Origin: CAYUDP01 sp964443725
GTDB lineage: Bacteria > Patescibacteriota > Minisyncoccia > Phycocordibacterales > JAKFXT01
Length of the DNA stretch: 64,000 nucleotides
NCBI GenBank assembly: GCA_964443725.1
Contig: CAYUDP010000002.1
Span: 1-64,000, forward strand
Reading direction: 5' to 3'
The position numbers and the translations under genes were made by a program. Under the pieces are notes generated by a model that had not been told where the DNA came from, searched no databases, and saw only the letters and a program-made list of their open reading frames with translations. Position 1 is the stretch's first letter. Every line of letters begins with the position of its first letter. Of this stretch, positions 24,999-33,596 are shown piece by piece.

Positions 24999-25268
24999 AT
25001 GGACCTAATAAAAGATTACATAAAAATAATTATACTTGCTGCTGGATTGGTCTTGGGAAGTGCTTATGTTTCCGCTTGGTCAGCACCGAATAGTGTAGCA
25101 CCCATGGCATCTGTCACCCTTCCAGTTAATCTATCTAATAATATGCAGATTAAACCTGGTACTTTTGGTGCCGGGTCATTATTGTCCGCAACAGCTCTTA
25201 CTTCAGGGGAATTGAAGAATTGTGCAAATGTTGGAACTGATGATAAAGGTAAATTTGTCTGTAAATAA
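24999..25268 (+). CDS. Short secreted protein, LVLGSAYVSAW family, N-terminal-only paralogue
   Basis: 89 residues. Aligns along its whole length with the first 90 residues of the 24076 protein: signal core LVLGSAYVSAWSAP, then VNLSNNMQIKPGTFGAGSL, LKNCA and a final FVCK. It then stops, lacking the Gly-rich domain. It may be a truncated duplicate or a functional short form. Cotranscribed with the 24076 gene; a bidirectional terminator follows. Confidence 0.7.
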   Translation: MDLIKDYIKIIILAAGLVLGSAYVSAWSAPNSVAPMASVTLPVNLSNNMQIKPGTFGAGSLLSATALTSGELKNCANVGTDDKGKFVCK

Positions 25269-25273
25269 AATAT

Positions 25274-25317
25274 AAAAACAAAAAACCTGCCTAATCTTGG
25301 GCAGGTTTTTTGTTTTT
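25274..25317. terminator. Bidirectional terminator between the secreted genes and rpmB
   Basis: AAAAACAAAAAACCTGCC (25274-25291) and GGCAGGTTTTTTGTTTTT (25300-25317), a perfect 18-bp stem that reaches the rpmB stop codon. Confidence 0.9.
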
Positions 25318-25558
25318 ATATTAACCCGGCTTTTTTTAAGGTTTTGAATGCGCCGTTTTTATTTATTGTCTTTATAGCTTGAGTCGAGATTGTGAGGGTG
25401 AAGGTTTTGTTTAATTCTGGGACGAAAATTCTCTTTTTCTGTAAGTTGGGTTGACGTCTTAGCTTTCCTCCAGGGTTAAACTGAGTGGCACGTATTCTAT
25501 TTGAATACCTACCTCCAACAATCGATCCTTTTCCTGTTATTTCACAAATTTTTGCCAT
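25316..25558 (-). CDS. rpmB: Ribosomal protein bL28
   Basis: 80 residues. MAKICEITGKGSIVGGRYSN is the classic L28 start; FNPGGKLRRQPNLQKKR and the FTLTISTQAIKTINKNG core follow. Large-subunit protein near the E-site. Monocistronic; its stop overlaps the shared terminator. The promoter appears to be one half of the palindromic element at 25605-25620. Confidence 0.95.
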   Translation of the reverse strand: MAKICEITGKGSIVGGRYSNRIRATQFNPGGKLRRQPNLQKKRIFVPELNKTFTLTISTQAIKTINKNGAFKTLKKAGLI

Positions 25559-25604
25559 AGTTTCTCAACAAAAAACGGCCAATGGGGCTGTTTTTAGAAG
25601 TCTC

Positions 25605-25620
25605 ATTATGCTAGCATAAT
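25605..25620. promoter_or_regulatory. Palindromic divergent -10 element between rpmB and the M50 gene
   Basis: ATTATGCTAGCATAAT is a perfect 16-base palindrome containing CATAAT on each strand. On the forward strand it is nine bases before the M50 ATG (leaderless). On the reverse strand it lies 46 bases before rpmB. Confidence 0.5.
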
Positions 25621-25629
25621 TTTATCTAT

Positions 25630-26259
25630 ATGCAAGACCCAATTTCAGCCATACTATATATTATTGTTTTGATTTTTTCTGTAATTATCCATGAGCTAGC
25701 CCATGGATATATGGCAGATTATTTTGGTGACCCAACCGCGAGGCTTGAGGGGAGACTTACTTTAAACCCCATAAATCATATAGACCCCTTTGGATCAATA
25801 ATTCTACCCCTTCTTACTTATATGTCGGGCGGGTTTGTTATTGGTTGGGCAAAACCAGTCCCCTATAACCCTTACAATCTCTCTGGTAGAAAGGCTGAAA
25901 TAGCCGTTGCTTCAGCGGGAGTATTGGCAAATATTGGATTGGCAGTGGTTTTCTCTATAATTATGAGGTTTTCAGTTGGGGTTTTACCACCATCTTTTCT
26001 CCTTGCATCTACCATGATAGTAATGACTAATATAATGCTTTTTGTGTTTAATTTACTACCAATCCCCCCACTTGATGGTTCTAGGATATTGGCTGGGCTA
26101 CTTTCATACAAATATATGAGGATAATTGATGGGTTACAAAATTGGGGTTTTTTGTTGCTTATTGGATTAGTTGTGTTTTTTGGCAACTATTTGTCATATC
26201 TTTTTTCCATTGTCTTTTCTATTTTTGTGGGTCCAGGTGTCTTATCGGCCTTGCATTAA
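25630..26259 (+). CDS. Site-2 protease-like M50 metallopeptidase
   Basis: 209 residues with five or six membrane helices. Zinc motif HELAHG (21-26); NPINHIDPFGSI near 46-57; third ligand region PIPPLDGSR near 142-150. Compact group III S2P without a PDZ domain. Such proteases cut transmembrane proteins in regulated intramembrane proteolysis; the substrate here is unknown. It stands alone just upstream of the str operon. Confidence 0.92.
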   Translation: MQDPISAILYIIVLIFSVIIHELAHGYMADYFGDPTARLEGRLTLNPINHIDPFGSIILPLLTYMSGGFVIGWAKPVPYNPYNLSGRKAEIAVASAGVLANIGLAVVFSIIMRFSVGVLPPSFLLASTMIVMTNIMLFVFNLLPIPPLDGSRILAGLLSYKYMRIIDGLQNWGFLLLIGLVVFFGNYLSYLFSIVFSIFVGPGVLSALH

Positions 26260-26279
26260 TTTGTAAATTATAGTACTCT
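26251..26279 (+). promoter_or_regulatory. Candidate rpsL promoter
   Basis: TTGCAT (26251-26256), 17 bases, TACTCT (26274-26279), overlapping the end of the M50 gene. The leader contains a small AAGCGT/ACGCTT hairpin (26289-26303). Confidence 0.4.
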
Positions 26280-26323
26280 AACTTCCCAAGCGTTGAACGC
26301 TTATTTTGTTTGAATAAATACAA

Positions 26324-26749
26324 ATGTCGACAATAAATCAACTAGTCAGAAAGCAAAGAAAAATGCCAACGCGCAAGAGTAAAACAACTGCTCTAACGCG
26401 CGGTTTTAATATTATCAAGAACAAACCAATGTTCTATGATTCGCCTTTTAAGCGTGGTGTTTGTACTAAGGTGACAACCAAAACTCCTAAGAAACCAAAC
26501 TCAGCTATAAGAAAGATTGCCCGTGTTCGTCTTACAAATGGCATGGAAATAACGGCTTATATTCCCGGAGAGGGGCATAACTTACAAGAACACTCTGTCG
26601 TTCTTGTTCGCGGAGGTCGTGTTAAGGATGTTGGGTTGAGATACACTATTGTAAGAGGAGTGCTTGATACAAACGGACTAGAAAAAAGAAGAGTTTCAAG
26701 AAGTCGATATGGTGGCAAGAAGCCGAAGGAAGGACAAGCTAAGAAATAA
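26324..26749 (+). CDS. rpsL: Ribosomal protein uS12
   Basis: 141 residues. [13 protein letters not shown] start; decoding-site signature [12 protein letters not shown] followed by [34 protein letters not shown]. The lysines linked to streptomycin response are in the wild-type positions. Opens the str operon; rpsG follows five bases later. No SD. Confidence 0.97.
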   Translation: MSTINQLVRKQRKMPTRKSKTTALTRGFNIIKNKPMFYDSPFKRGVCTKVTTKTPKKPNSAIRKIARVRLTNGMEITAYIPGEGHNLQEHSVVLVRGGRVKDVGLRYTIVRGVLDTNGLEKRRVSRSRYGGKKPKEGQAKK

Positions 26750-26754
26750 AAACC

Positions 26755-27231
26755 ATGAGAAGACCATTACCTGCAAAAAAGAGACATCCAGTTAAGCCTG
26801 ATTTGAAATATAAATCAGAGAGAGTTTCAAAGTTTATTAACTGCGTTATGCTGGATGGAAAGAAAAATACAGCAAGAAAGGTTGTTTATGATGCATTTGA
26901 GATAATAAAAGAAAAGTCAAAAGTTGAAAATCCAGTAGAAGTCTTTGAGACAGCTTTGCAAAACGTGTCTCCAAATATGGAAGTTAGATCTCGCCGTGTT
27001 GGTGGTGCTAACTACCAGGTGCCAAGAGAGGTTAGGCCAGAGAGAAAACAAGCTCTAGCTTTCAGGTGGCTTATAGATGCGGCTTTTTCTAAGAAAGGGC
27101 GTCCTATGGCTGAAAAATTGGCAGATGAACTTATTATGGCAGCAAAAAATGAAGGTGAGGCTGTAAAGAAGAGAGAAAACACCCACAAAATGGCTGAGGC
27201 TAACAAAGCTTTTGCTCACTTTGCTTGGTAA
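26755..27231 (+). CDS. rpsG: Ribosomal protein uS7
   Basis: 158 residues. Primary 16S-binding assembly protein of the small-subunit head. Conserved [14 protein letters not shown], the [20 protein letters not shown] stretch and [18 protein letters not shown]. Second gene of the str operon, which is closed here by a strong terminator instead of running into fusA. Confidence 0.97.
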   Translation: MRRPLPAKKRHPVKPDLKYKSERVSKFINCVMLDGKKNTARKVVYDAFEIIKEKSKVENPVEVFETALQNVSPNMEVRSRRVGGANYQVPREVRPERKQALAFRWLIDAAFSKKGRPMAEKLADELIMAAKNEGEAVKKRENTHKMAEANKAFAHFAW

Positions 27232-27240
27232 AATAATATT

Positions 27241-27282
27241 TAAAAGCAAAAACCTCCAGACATCTGGAGGTTTTTGCTTTTA
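27241..27282 (+). terminator. Strong terminator after rpsG
   Basis: Perfect 20-bp stem from 27241 to 27260 and 27263 to 27282 (core ACCTCCAGA/TCTGGAGGT) with a two-base gap; T runs on both strands, so it probably also serves the convergent gene. Confidence 0.9.
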
Positions 27283-27290
27283 AATGGAGG

Positions 27291-27313
27291 TACCCCTTTT
27301 TTAGGAAGGGGTA
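27291..27313 (-). terminator. Hairpin after the 27331-27666 gene
   Basis: TACCCCTT (27291-27298) and AAGGGGTA (27306-27313), downstream of the reverse-strand gene's stop. No long U run of its own; the 27241-27282 hairpin backs it up. Confidence 0.5.
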
Positions 27314-27330
27314 GGTTTCAAGGAGAGGTG

Positions 27331-27666
27331 TCAATTTGGTTTCTCAGAGTTTATCCGGTTGTATTCTCTAATTACCATATTGATCAACTCAATCGCTTTG
27401 GTTATTTCTATTGTTTCTTCTCCTTCGTAGTGTTGGATGTTTTGTTCAAAATCTGGTATCAAATCAGCAATTCTCCTATATTCAATTATTGGGATATCGA
27501 TTATATGCACACACATGGCCGCGACCAACTCATCTGTGTCCCTGATAACACAAGAATTTACGCCGAGAGCAAACATGCGATCCTCATTACCGTCGTCCCA
27601 CATCTCGAGGAAACGGCTTTTCATGTCCTTGTCGCCAGTGATTGGTTTGATATATTTTGACACCAC
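27331..27666 (-). CDS. Unknown soluble protein lying antisense between rpsG and fusA
   Basis: 111 residues from tandem GTG codons at 27664-27666 and 27661-27663, with AAAGGAG six bases upstream of the first. The sequence (VSKYIKPITGDKDMKSRF, then MFALGVNSCVIRDTDELVAAM, then a helical Ile/Glu-rich C-terminus) looks like a compact alpha/beta protein. No family recognised. The SD, GTG start and GC-richer composition set it apart from the ribosomal genes on both sides. It is transcribed against the str operon and is flanked by hairpins. Confidence 0.6.
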   Translation of the reverse strand: MVSKYIKPITGDKDMKSRFLEMWDDGNEDRMFALGVNSCVIRDTDELVAAMCVHIIDIPIIEYRRIADLIPDFEQNIQHYEGEETIEITKAIELINMVIREYNRINSEKPN

Positions 27667-27740
27667 TCTTCTCCTTTACTAAAAAATCTCTTCTGTTTTT
27701 ATAACGTCATTATTGATAAATAAGTTTCCATTTATAGCCT

Positions 27741-27768
27741 TTGCTTTTTGGGGGCTTTCTTGTATAGT
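27741..27768 (+). promoter_or_regulatory. fusA promoter
   Basis: TTGCTT (27741-27746), 16 bases, TATAGT (27763-27768). The leader of about 50 bases has a small AGCC/GGCT hairpin followed by T residues at 27781-27800. Confidence 0.5.
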
Positions 27769-27823
27769 ATTATCTAAAAGTAGCCGTTAAGGCTTTTTTG
27801 TTTAGAAATTAATAAAAATAATC

Positions 27824-29953
27824 ATGCAACGCGATTATCCGTTAGAAAAAGTTCGTAATTTTGGTATTATTGCGCACATTGACGCCGGCAAAACCACTAC
27901 TTCTGAGCGTATTCTTTTTTACACTGGAATGACTCACAAGATAGGTGAGGTACACGAAGGTGAGACTGTCACAGACTGGATGGAACAAGAAAGAGAGCGT
28001 GGTATCACAATTACCGCAGCTGCCATTACTTGTTTCTGGAAAAAGACAGATGATAAAGAAAATACCAAGTATCGTTTCAATATTATTGATACACCAGGGC
28101 ACATTGATTTTACTGCTGAAGTAAAACGTTCCTTGCGTGTTCTCGACGGTGCTGTTGTTGTTTTTGATGGTGTGGCTGGCGTTGAGCCCCAATCAGAAAC
28201 CAACTGGAGGTATGCTGATGAAGCTAAAGTTCCACGTGTTTGTTTTATAAACAAACTAGATAGAACAGGTGCTTCATTTGAAAAGTCATACCAATCTATT
28301 CTTGATCGTCTAAACAAAAAAGCTGTAAGAATGCAGATTCCTATTGGACTTGAAGATCAACATGAAGGTGTTATAGATCTTTTGAAAATGAAGGCCTTTT
28401 TCTTCGACGGAGAGAAGGGTATTAATGTCATTGAGAAAGAAATTCCTGAAAATTATCTCGAAGAGGCAAAAACTCTAAGAGCTGAATTGGTAGAGAGGAT
28501 TGTAGAAAATGATGATGCAACAATGAGTGAGTATTTGGAGGGCAAAGAAATCCCGATTGAAACTCTGAAGAAATTGATGCGTAAGGCCGTTATTGAAAAT
28601 GAAATTTTCCCAGTTTATGCAGGATCAGCTTTGAAAAATAAAGGTGTTCAGCTAGTTCTTGATGCTGTTGTTGATTATCTTCCATCTCCTCTTGATATCC
28701 CCCCAGTAAAGGCTAAGGATGTTAAAACAGGAGATGAAGTTGAGAGGCATGCTTCTGATGAGGAACCTTTTACTGCCCTTGCTTTCAAATTGCAGGCAGA
28801 TCCATTTGTAGGTCAACTTACATTCTTTAGAGTTTATTCAGGTACTGTTGAAGCTGGTAGTTATATATACAACTCTACAACTGGAGAAAGAGAAAGACTT
28901 GGACGTATCGTAAGACTACAAGCTGATCAAAGAGAAGAGGTTAAGAAAGTTTTTGCTGGAGAAATTGCTGCCGCTGTTGGACTCAAAGGTACAAAAACTT
29001 CTCACACCCTCTGTGATGAAAATAATCCTGTTGTGCTCGAGGAAATTCATTTCCCTGAACCAGTTGTCTCTCTCCGTATTGAACCTAAGACAAAAGCAGA
29101 TCAAGAGAAAATGGGTACAGCTTTGAGGAAGTTGGCCGATGAGGATCCAACTTTCAAAGTATCATCAGACCAAGAAACTATGGATACTATTATCTCAGGT
29201 ATGGGAGAGCTCCATCTTGAAATTCTTGTTGATCGTATGAAGCGTGAGTTTAATGTTGAGGCAAATGTCGGTAAGCCACAGGTTGCTTATAAAGAAACTA
29301 TCACAAGAGAAGCTGAAGTCGAAAATAAATACATCAAGCAGACTGGAGGGCGTGGACAATACGGTCACGTCAAAATCAAGATCAAGCCGATGGGAGAGAG
29401 GCCTGCTGAAATACCTAAGAATACAAAGAGATATGATGAATTTGAGTTTGTTAACAATATCAAAGGAGGAGTTATTCCTCAGGAATATATCCCTGCTGTT
29501 GAAAAGGGTCTAAAAGAAGGTATGGAAAGAGGGGTTCTTGCCCACTATCCGCTTGTGAATATTTCAGTCGATCTCTACGATGGTTCATATCATGAGGTTG
29601 ACTCATCAGAAATTGCTTTCAAAATAGCTGCTTCTCAAGCTCTTCAAGAGGCTGCCCAGAAGGCCGGACCTGTTATTCTCGAGCCTATAATGAAGGTTGA
29701 GGTTGTCACTCCAGAGAAGTTCATGGGAGATGTGACAGGAAATCTTTCAAGTAAACGTGCTCAAATAGAAAGTATGGGGGATAGAGCTGGACTCAAGGTT
29801 ATAACTGCAAAAGTTCCTCTTGCTGAAATGTTCGGGTATATGACCTCTCTAAGATCTCTTACAGAAGGACGAGCTAGTCAGACGATGGAATTTGACCACT
29901 ATGATATAGTGCCAAATAATGTTGCTAAGGATATTATTGACGCTAGAAAATAA
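27824..29953 (+). CDS. fusA: Elongation factor G
   Basis: 709 residues, full length. GTPase that translocates tRNAs and, with RRF, recycles ribosomes. G1 AHIDAGKTT (about 17-25), G2/G3 RGITITAAA and DTPGHIDF, G4 NKLDRTGA; domain IV contains GGRGQYGHV and the C-terminal domain V ends in [17 protein letters not shown]. Transcribed from its own promoter because the upstream str genes are terminated; also followed by a terminator. Confidence 0.98.
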   Translation: MQRDYPLEKVRNFGIIAHIDAGKTTTSERILFYTGMTHKIGEVHEGETVTDWMEQERERGITITAAAITCFWKKTDDKENTKYRFNIIDTPGHIDFTAEVKRSLRVLDGAVVVFDGVAGVEPQSETNWRYADEAKVPRVCFINKLDRTGASFEKSYQSILDRLNKKAVRMQIPIGLEDQHEGVIDLLKMKAFFFDGEKGINVIEKEIPENYLEEAKTLRAELVERIVENDDATMSEYLEGKEIPIETLKKLMRKAVIENEIFPVYAGSALKNKGVQLVLDAVVDYLPSPLDIPPVKAKDVKTGDEVERHASDEEPFTALAFKLQADPFVGQLTFFRVYSGTVEAGSYIYNSTTGERERLGRIVRLQADQREEVKKVFAGEIAAAVGLKGTKTSHTLCDENNPVVLEEIHFPEPVVSLRIEPKTKADQEKMGTALRKLADEDPTFKVSSDQETMDTIISGMGELHLEILVDRMKREFNVEANVGKPQVAYKETITREAEVENKYIKQTGGRGQYGHVKIKIKPMGERPAEIPKNTKRYDEFEFVNNIKGGVIPQEYIPAVEKGLKEGMERGVLAHYPLVNISVDLYDGSYHEVDSSEIAFKIAASQALQEAAQKAGPVILEPIMKVEVVTPEKFMGDVTGNLSSKRAQIESMGDRAGLKVITAKVPLAEMFGYMTSLRSLTEGRASQTMEFDHYDIVPNNVAKDIIDARK

Positions 29954-29974
29954 ACCTCTTTAAAGGGCTTACTC

Positions 29975-30011
29975 AAAAAACACTCGAGATATTCAAAATC
30001 GGGTGTTTTTT
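29975..30011 (+). terminator. Terminator of fusA
   Basis: AAAAAACACTCGA (29975-29987) pairs with TCGGGTGTTTTTT (29999-30011), one G-U pair. Confidence 0.75.
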
Positions 30012-30069
30012 GATGACGATTTGTAGATGGAGATAAAAGTTTTTCACACGAAAACCACAGTTTTAGGGA

Positions 30070-30098
30070 TTGCGTATATGAAGATTGTTTGATACTAT
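30070..30098 (+). promoter_or_regulatory. tuf promoter with long leader
   Basis: TTGCGT (30070-30075), 17 bases, TACTAT (30093-30098). The leader of about 135 bases to the ATG at 30242 can fold, including an AAAAGCT/AGCTTTT pairing at about 30142-30179. Nothing else is seen in 29954-30241. Confidence 0.5.
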
Positions 30099-30241
30099 GA
30101 CCGCCACGACTATTGTGCTTTTTTGTTTTGGATAAAGCCAAAAAGCTTGATGTCTTATTATCAACTTCGGTAGCTTTTCGTGGATAGGAAACGTTCTCGC
30201 GCCCTATCTCTGAGAAATTACCGTATAAGTTCTAAATTATT

Positions 30242-31432
30242 ATGGCAGAATTTGATCGTTCAAAGCCACACGTAAACGTAGGTACAATTGGCCACGTTGA
30301 CCATGGCAAAACAACTCTTACTGCTGCTATCCTCAATGTTTTGAGTTTGGCCGGTAAAGATGTGAAGTTAAAGGGTGTCGACCAGATCGACTCCGCTCCT
30401 GAAGAAAAGGCACGCGGAATTACAATTAATATTTCGCATAACGAGTACTCAACAGATACTCGCCACTATGCACACATTGATGCTCCAGGGCACGCCGACT
30501 ATATCAAGAACATGATTACCGGTGCCGCTCAAATGGACGGTGCAATACTAGTTGTTGCTGCAACTGATGGTGTTATGCCTCAGACAAGAGAACACGTTTT
30601 GCTTGCAAAGCAAGTTGGTGTTCCTCGAATAATCGTCTTCCTAAACAAGTGTGACATGGTTGATGACAAGGATATGATCGACCTTGTTGAGGATGAAGTT
30701 CGTGAACTTTTGACCAAGCAGGGATTTGACGGGGCAGCTTGTCCAGTTATCCGTGGCTCAGGTCTAAAGGGACTAGAAGCTAAGGATGTTAATGATGAAT
30801 GGGCTCAGAAGATTCTTGAGCTTGCAACTGCTCTCGATGAGTATATACCTCTCCCAGATCGTGATTTGGATAAGCCATTCCTTATGCCAGTTGAGGACAT
30901 CTTCTCAATTGAAGGACGTGGTACTGTTGTCACAGGCCGTATCGAGCGCGGTAAGATAAAGATTGGTGAGGAAGTAGAGATTGTTGGTATTAAAGATACA
31001 ATCAAAACTACTGTCACAGGTATAGAAATGTTCAACAAATCACTTCAGGAAGGTATGGCTGGAGATAATGCTGGTGTACTTATCCGTGGTTTGAAGAAAG
31101 ACGACGTTCATCGTGGTCAAGTTCTAGCTAAGCCAGGATCAGTCACTCCACACACAGAGTTTGAGGCTGAAGTTTATGTTTTGACAAAGGATGAAGGCGG
31201 ACGCCACACTCCTTTCTTCTCAGGATATAAGCCACAATTCTACGTACGTACAACAGATGTTACAGGAGATGTTACTCCAAAGGAAGGTGTTGAAATGGTT
31301 ATGCCAGGAGACACTGTCACCTTCAAAGTAAAGCTAGTTGCTCCTATTGCTCTTGAGGAAAAGCAAAGATTTGCTATCCGTGAAGGTGGTAAGACTGTTG
31401 GTGCTGGAGTTGTCACAAAGATAGTTGCCTAA
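30242..31432 (+). CDS. tuf: Elongation factor Tu
   Basis: 396 residues. Delivers aminoacyl-tRNA to the ribosome. [11 protein letters not shown] (18-28), [28 protein letters not shown] and the domain 2/3 motifs [13 protein letters not shown] and GKTVGAGVV are intact. Heads a two-gene unit with rpsJ (21-base gap). Confidence 0.98.
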   Translation: MAEFDRSKPHVNVGTIGHVDHGKTTLTAAILNVLSLAGKDVKLKGVDQIDSAPEEKARGITINISHNEYSTDTRHYAHIDAPGHADYIKNMITGAAQMDGAILVVAATDGVMPQTREHVLLAKQVGVPRIIVFLNKCDMVDDKDMIDLVEDEVRELLTKQGFDGAACPVIRGSGLKGLEAKDVNDEWAQKILELATALDEYIPLPDRDLDKPFLMPVEDIFSIEGRGTVVTGRIERGKIKIGEEVEIVGIKDTIKTTVTGIEMFNKSLQEGMAGDNAGVLIRGLKKDDVHRGQVLAKPGSVTPHTEFEAEVYVLTKDEGGRHTPFFSGYKPQFYVRTTDVTGDVTPKEGVEMVMPGDTVTFKVKLVAPIALEEKQRFAIREGGKTVGAGVVTKIVA

Positions 31433-31453
31433 GTAAAGGTTAAGTCTAAAAAA

Positions 31454-31807
31454 ATGGAAAAAACTGCAAAAAAGAGCAATAAGAAGCTATCGGAAGGCGA
31501 TTCATCAAAGCTTCGCTTGAGAGTGCAGGCTTATGAGCACAAAATCTTGGATTCGTCGGTTAAGCAGATTATAGACACAGCTTTGCGTTTCGATGCAAAA
31601 GTAGAAGGTCCTATTCCGCTTCCAACAAACAACAAGAAATACACCGTCAACCGTGCGTCGTTTATCTTCAAAAATGCGCGAGAACAGTTTGAGATGCGCG
31701 TGCATAGGAGATTGGTAGATATAATCAATCCCTCAGGTAAGATAGTGGAAGCTCTAACAAATATTTCTCTACCATCTGGAGTCTCTATAGATGTAAAGAT
31801 GATGTAA
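31454..31807 (+). CDS. rpsJ: Ribosomal protein uS10
   Basis: 117 residues, with a Lys/Ser-rich N-terminal extension of about 18 before the conserved LRLRVQAYEHKILD. GPIPLPTN and RREQFEMRVHRRL-like (REQFEMRVHRRL) segments follow. Also the NusE subunit of antitermination complexes. Normally first gene of the S10 operon; here it is cotranscribed with tuf and then stopped by a strong terminator, so the rest of the S10 operon is separate. Confidence 0.97.
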   Translation: MEKTAKKSNKKLSEGDSSKLRLRVQAYEHKILDSSVKQIIDTALRFDAKVEGPIPLPTNNKKYTVNRASFIFKNAREQFEMRVHRRLVDIINPSGKIVEALTNISLPSGVSIDVKMM

Positions 31808-31808
31808 G

Positions 31809-31844
31809 AAATTCAAAAGCCCCCTTAAGGGGGCTTTTGAATTT
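31809..31844 (+). terminator. Terminator after rpsJ
   Basis: A 36-base perfect inverted repeat whose core is AAAAGCCCCC/GGGGGCTTTT. It marks the left edge of the pyrF-pyrE insertion. Confidence 0.92.
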
Positions 31845-31858
31845 ATGCATGGGGCATA

Positions 31859-31887
31859 TTGATTTGTTAATTTTATTCATGTACTCT
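31859..31887 (+). promoter_or_regulatory. Candidate pyrF-pyrE promoter
   Basis: TTGATT (31859-31864), 17 bases, TACTCT (31882-31887), matching the rpsL -10. A TATAACCC/GGGTTATA hairpin (31898-31917) follows in the leader before the SD. Confidence 0.4.
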
Positions 31888-31949
31888 TCCTGCGGAATAT
31901 AACCCGGGCGGGTTATACCAGTAAACTTGAAAGAAAGGAAGCACAACAA

Positions 31950-32678
31950 ATGCGTACAAAACTGAGTCTTGCGGCTGACGGGATGTCTCTCGAGAAGCTC
32001 TTCGGGATCCTCAAGGGGGAAGTCGCGCAGGTAATTGACCGTGTGAAGGTCCATGATCTTCTCGATTCCATGGGGCCGTTGCTCCTGAGGTTTCTGGCGA
32101 TCTGTGGTTTCGAACCGTGGGTGGACTACAAGCTCCACGATACCACGGACACCGTCCGCTTGCGCGTCGCCGCACTCGTGCGGAATGGCGCCCGGATCAT
32201 CACGGTGCACGCTTCGGGTGGTGTGGAGATGATGCAGGAAGCTATCAAAGGTACGATGAGTACCTGCGATGAGCGGATGGCAAAGATCTATGCCATTACG
32301 GCGCTCACGTCGCTAAGCGACGAAATGATTCAAAGGATTTACAATCGTTCCAGATTGGAGCAGGTTGAAGTCCTTGCGCGCATGGCTCTCGAGGCTGGTG
32401 TCGATGGTATTGTTTGTTCGGCGCTCGAGCTTGAGCACCTCAGGTCTCTTCCTGAATTTGCTCATGTACATCTCGTCGTTCCCGGCACTCGGTCGTTGGA
32501 TGCTGACCTTGGTCAGCAGAAACGTACCGACACGCCAAGGAACGCAGTTGCTCATGGTGCCAACGAACTCGTTGTCGGAAGCCAGGTGACCAAGGCAGAA
32601 GATCGAAAGATCGCGATGGCCAAATTCCTGGCCGAAGTGGTCGATGGGGAAAGCCAAGCAGGCATCTCTTCGCAGTAA
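31950..32678 (+). CDS. pyrF: Orotidine 5'-phosphate decarboxylase
   Basis: 242 residues. Decarboxylates OMP to UMP, the last step of pyrimidine synthesis. Catalytic D-x-K-x-x-D is D59-Y-K61-L-H-D64 in WVDYKLHDTTDTV; ITVHASGG (about 84-91) and VVPGTRS near 175-181 bind substrate. Strongly GC-rich, with AAAGGAAG as SD; neighbouring ribosomal genes have neither. Followed 30 bases later by pyrE. Apparently transferred from a GC-rich bacterium; the donor of PyrF is not obvious by eye. Confidence 0.93.
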   Translation: MRTKLSLAADGMSLEKLFGILKGEVAQVIDRVKVHDLLDSMGPLLLRFLAICGFEPWVDYKLHDTTDTVRLRVAALVRNGARIITVHASGGVEMMQEAIKGTMSTCDERMAKIYAITALTSLSDEMIQRIYNRSRLEQVEVLARMALEAGVDGIVCSALELEHLRSLPEFAHVHLVVPGTRSLDADLGQQKRTDTPRNAVAHGANELVVGSQVTKAEDRKIAMAKFLAEVVDGESQAGISSQ

Positions 32679-32708
32679 GCAACATCAACCACAAAGAAGG
32701 AGAAGCAG

Positions 32709-33383
32709 ATGAGTCAAGAAAGGAAGGGAAACCTCCCCGAGGAGTTCCTGAAGTTTGCAATCGCAACAGGAGTACTCCTCTTCGGCGAGTTCACGACCAA
32801 GGCGGGGCGCCTGTCGCCCTATTTCTTCAATGCAGGTCTGTTCAACGACGGGGCATCCCTGGGCCGGCTCTGTGGTTTCTATGCCGAAACGGTCCTGGCT
32901 TCGGGGCTCGAATTTGACGCCCTCTTCGGACCGGCCTACAAGGGCATCCCGCTCGCGTCCGGCACTGCGATGGCATTGGCATTGCGTGGGCGGAATCTGC
33001 CCTACTGCTACAACCGCAAGGAGGCGAAGGACCATGGAGAAGGTGGAACCACAATCGGGGCCCCACTCGTCGGCAAGGTCCTCATCGTCGACGATGTCAT
33101 CAGTGCCGGGACCTCGGTGCGTGAGTCAGTGGAACTGATCCGCGCGGCCGGCGCAACTCCGGCTGGGGTGTTGATCGCGCTCGACCGTCAAGAACGTGGC
33201 CAGGGAAGGTTGTCCGCCGTCCAGGAGGTGCAACAAAACTACGGGATACCCGTGCTCAGTGTTGCAACGCTCACGGACCTGATCGGCTTCCTGGTCAAGG
33301 ACCCAGAGATGGATCGGAACCTCGTCGTCGTCGAGAAGTATCGGGCTCAGTACGGCATCTTCGAGGAAGATCAATCGGCCTGA
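32709..33383 (+). CDS. pyrE: Orotate phosphoribosyltransferase
   Basis: 224 residues. Makes OMP from orotate and [51 protein letters not shown] and the PRPP loop [13 protein letters not shown] (about 121-133) are very close to the enterobacterial/proteobacterial PyrE I remember, including LDRQERG. SD AAGGAG lies eight bases upstream. GC-rich throughout and closed by its own terminator. With pyrF it supplies UMP from orotate, but the earlier pyrimidine genes are not in the window, so orotate may be scavenged or made elsewhere. Confidence 0.95.
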   Translation: MSQERKGNLPEEFLKFAIATGVLLFGEFTTKAGRLSPYFFNAGLFNDGASLGRLCGFYAETVLASGLEFDALFGPAYKGIPLASGTAMALALRGRNLPYCYNRKEAKDHGEGGTTIGAPLVGKVLIVDDVISAGTSVRESVELIRAAGATPAGVLIALDRQERGQGRLSAVQEVQQNYGIPVLSVATLTDLIGFLVKDPEMDRNLVVVEKYRAQYGIFEEDQSA

Positions 33384-33403
33384 AAAAAGCCATTCGGCCC
33401 GGC

Positions 33404-33419
33404 TCCACTAATTAGTGGA
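33404..33419. repeat. 16-base palindrome after pyrE
   Basis: TCCACTAATTAGTGGA, a perfect palindrome between the pyrE stop and its terminator. Possible protein-binding site or small hairpin. Confidence 0.4.
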
Positions 33420-33438
33420 CTTGAAGTAAGCTGACATG

Positions 33439-33484
33439 GACCAGCCTAAGCCTCCCAATCGGGTGGGTAAGGGCTGGTCTTTTT
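33439..33484 (+). terminator. Terminator of pyrF-pyrE
   Basis: GACCAGCC (33439-33446) pairs with GGCTGGTC (33472-33479), followed by TTTTT. Right edge of the GC-rich insertion. Confidence 0.8.
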
Positions 33485-33500
33485 ATTTGGGTGTATTTAT

Positions 33501-33528
33501 TTGCATTTTTATAAATATCGTGTAATAT
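33501..33528 (+). promoter_or_regulatory. Promoter of the rplC-rplB operon
   Basis: TTGCAT (33501-33506), 16 bases ending TG, TAATAT (33523-33528), about 68 bases before the rplC ATG. It replaces the normal S10-operon promoter upstream of rpsJ. Confidence 0.5.
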
Positions 33529-33596
33529 CATCGGACAAACCTAATAACTGGCTTTATGCCTATGAAGCGCTCTTTTTGAGCCCTTCCACTAGGAAT

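Noticed and set aside
27274..27682. Forward frames across the rpsG-fusA gap
   Set aside because: They begin inside terminators and lack SD or promoter; the reverse frame has SD and a sensible protein.
32313..33374. Several long open frames antisense to pyrF and pyrE
   Set aside because: GC-rich coding DNA produces long stop-free antisense frames; pyrF and pyrE have catalytic motifs, SDs and a terminator, the antisense frames have none.
31808..33485. Integron cassette or transposon carrying pyrF-pyrE
   Set aside because: No attC-like long imperfect palindrome pair, no terminal inverted repeats, no target-site duplication and no integrase or transposase seen at the edges.
33501..33596. N-terminal extension of rplC
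   Set aside because: Overlaps the promoter TTGCAT/TAATAT and does not match L3; ATG 33597 gives the canonical N-terminus.
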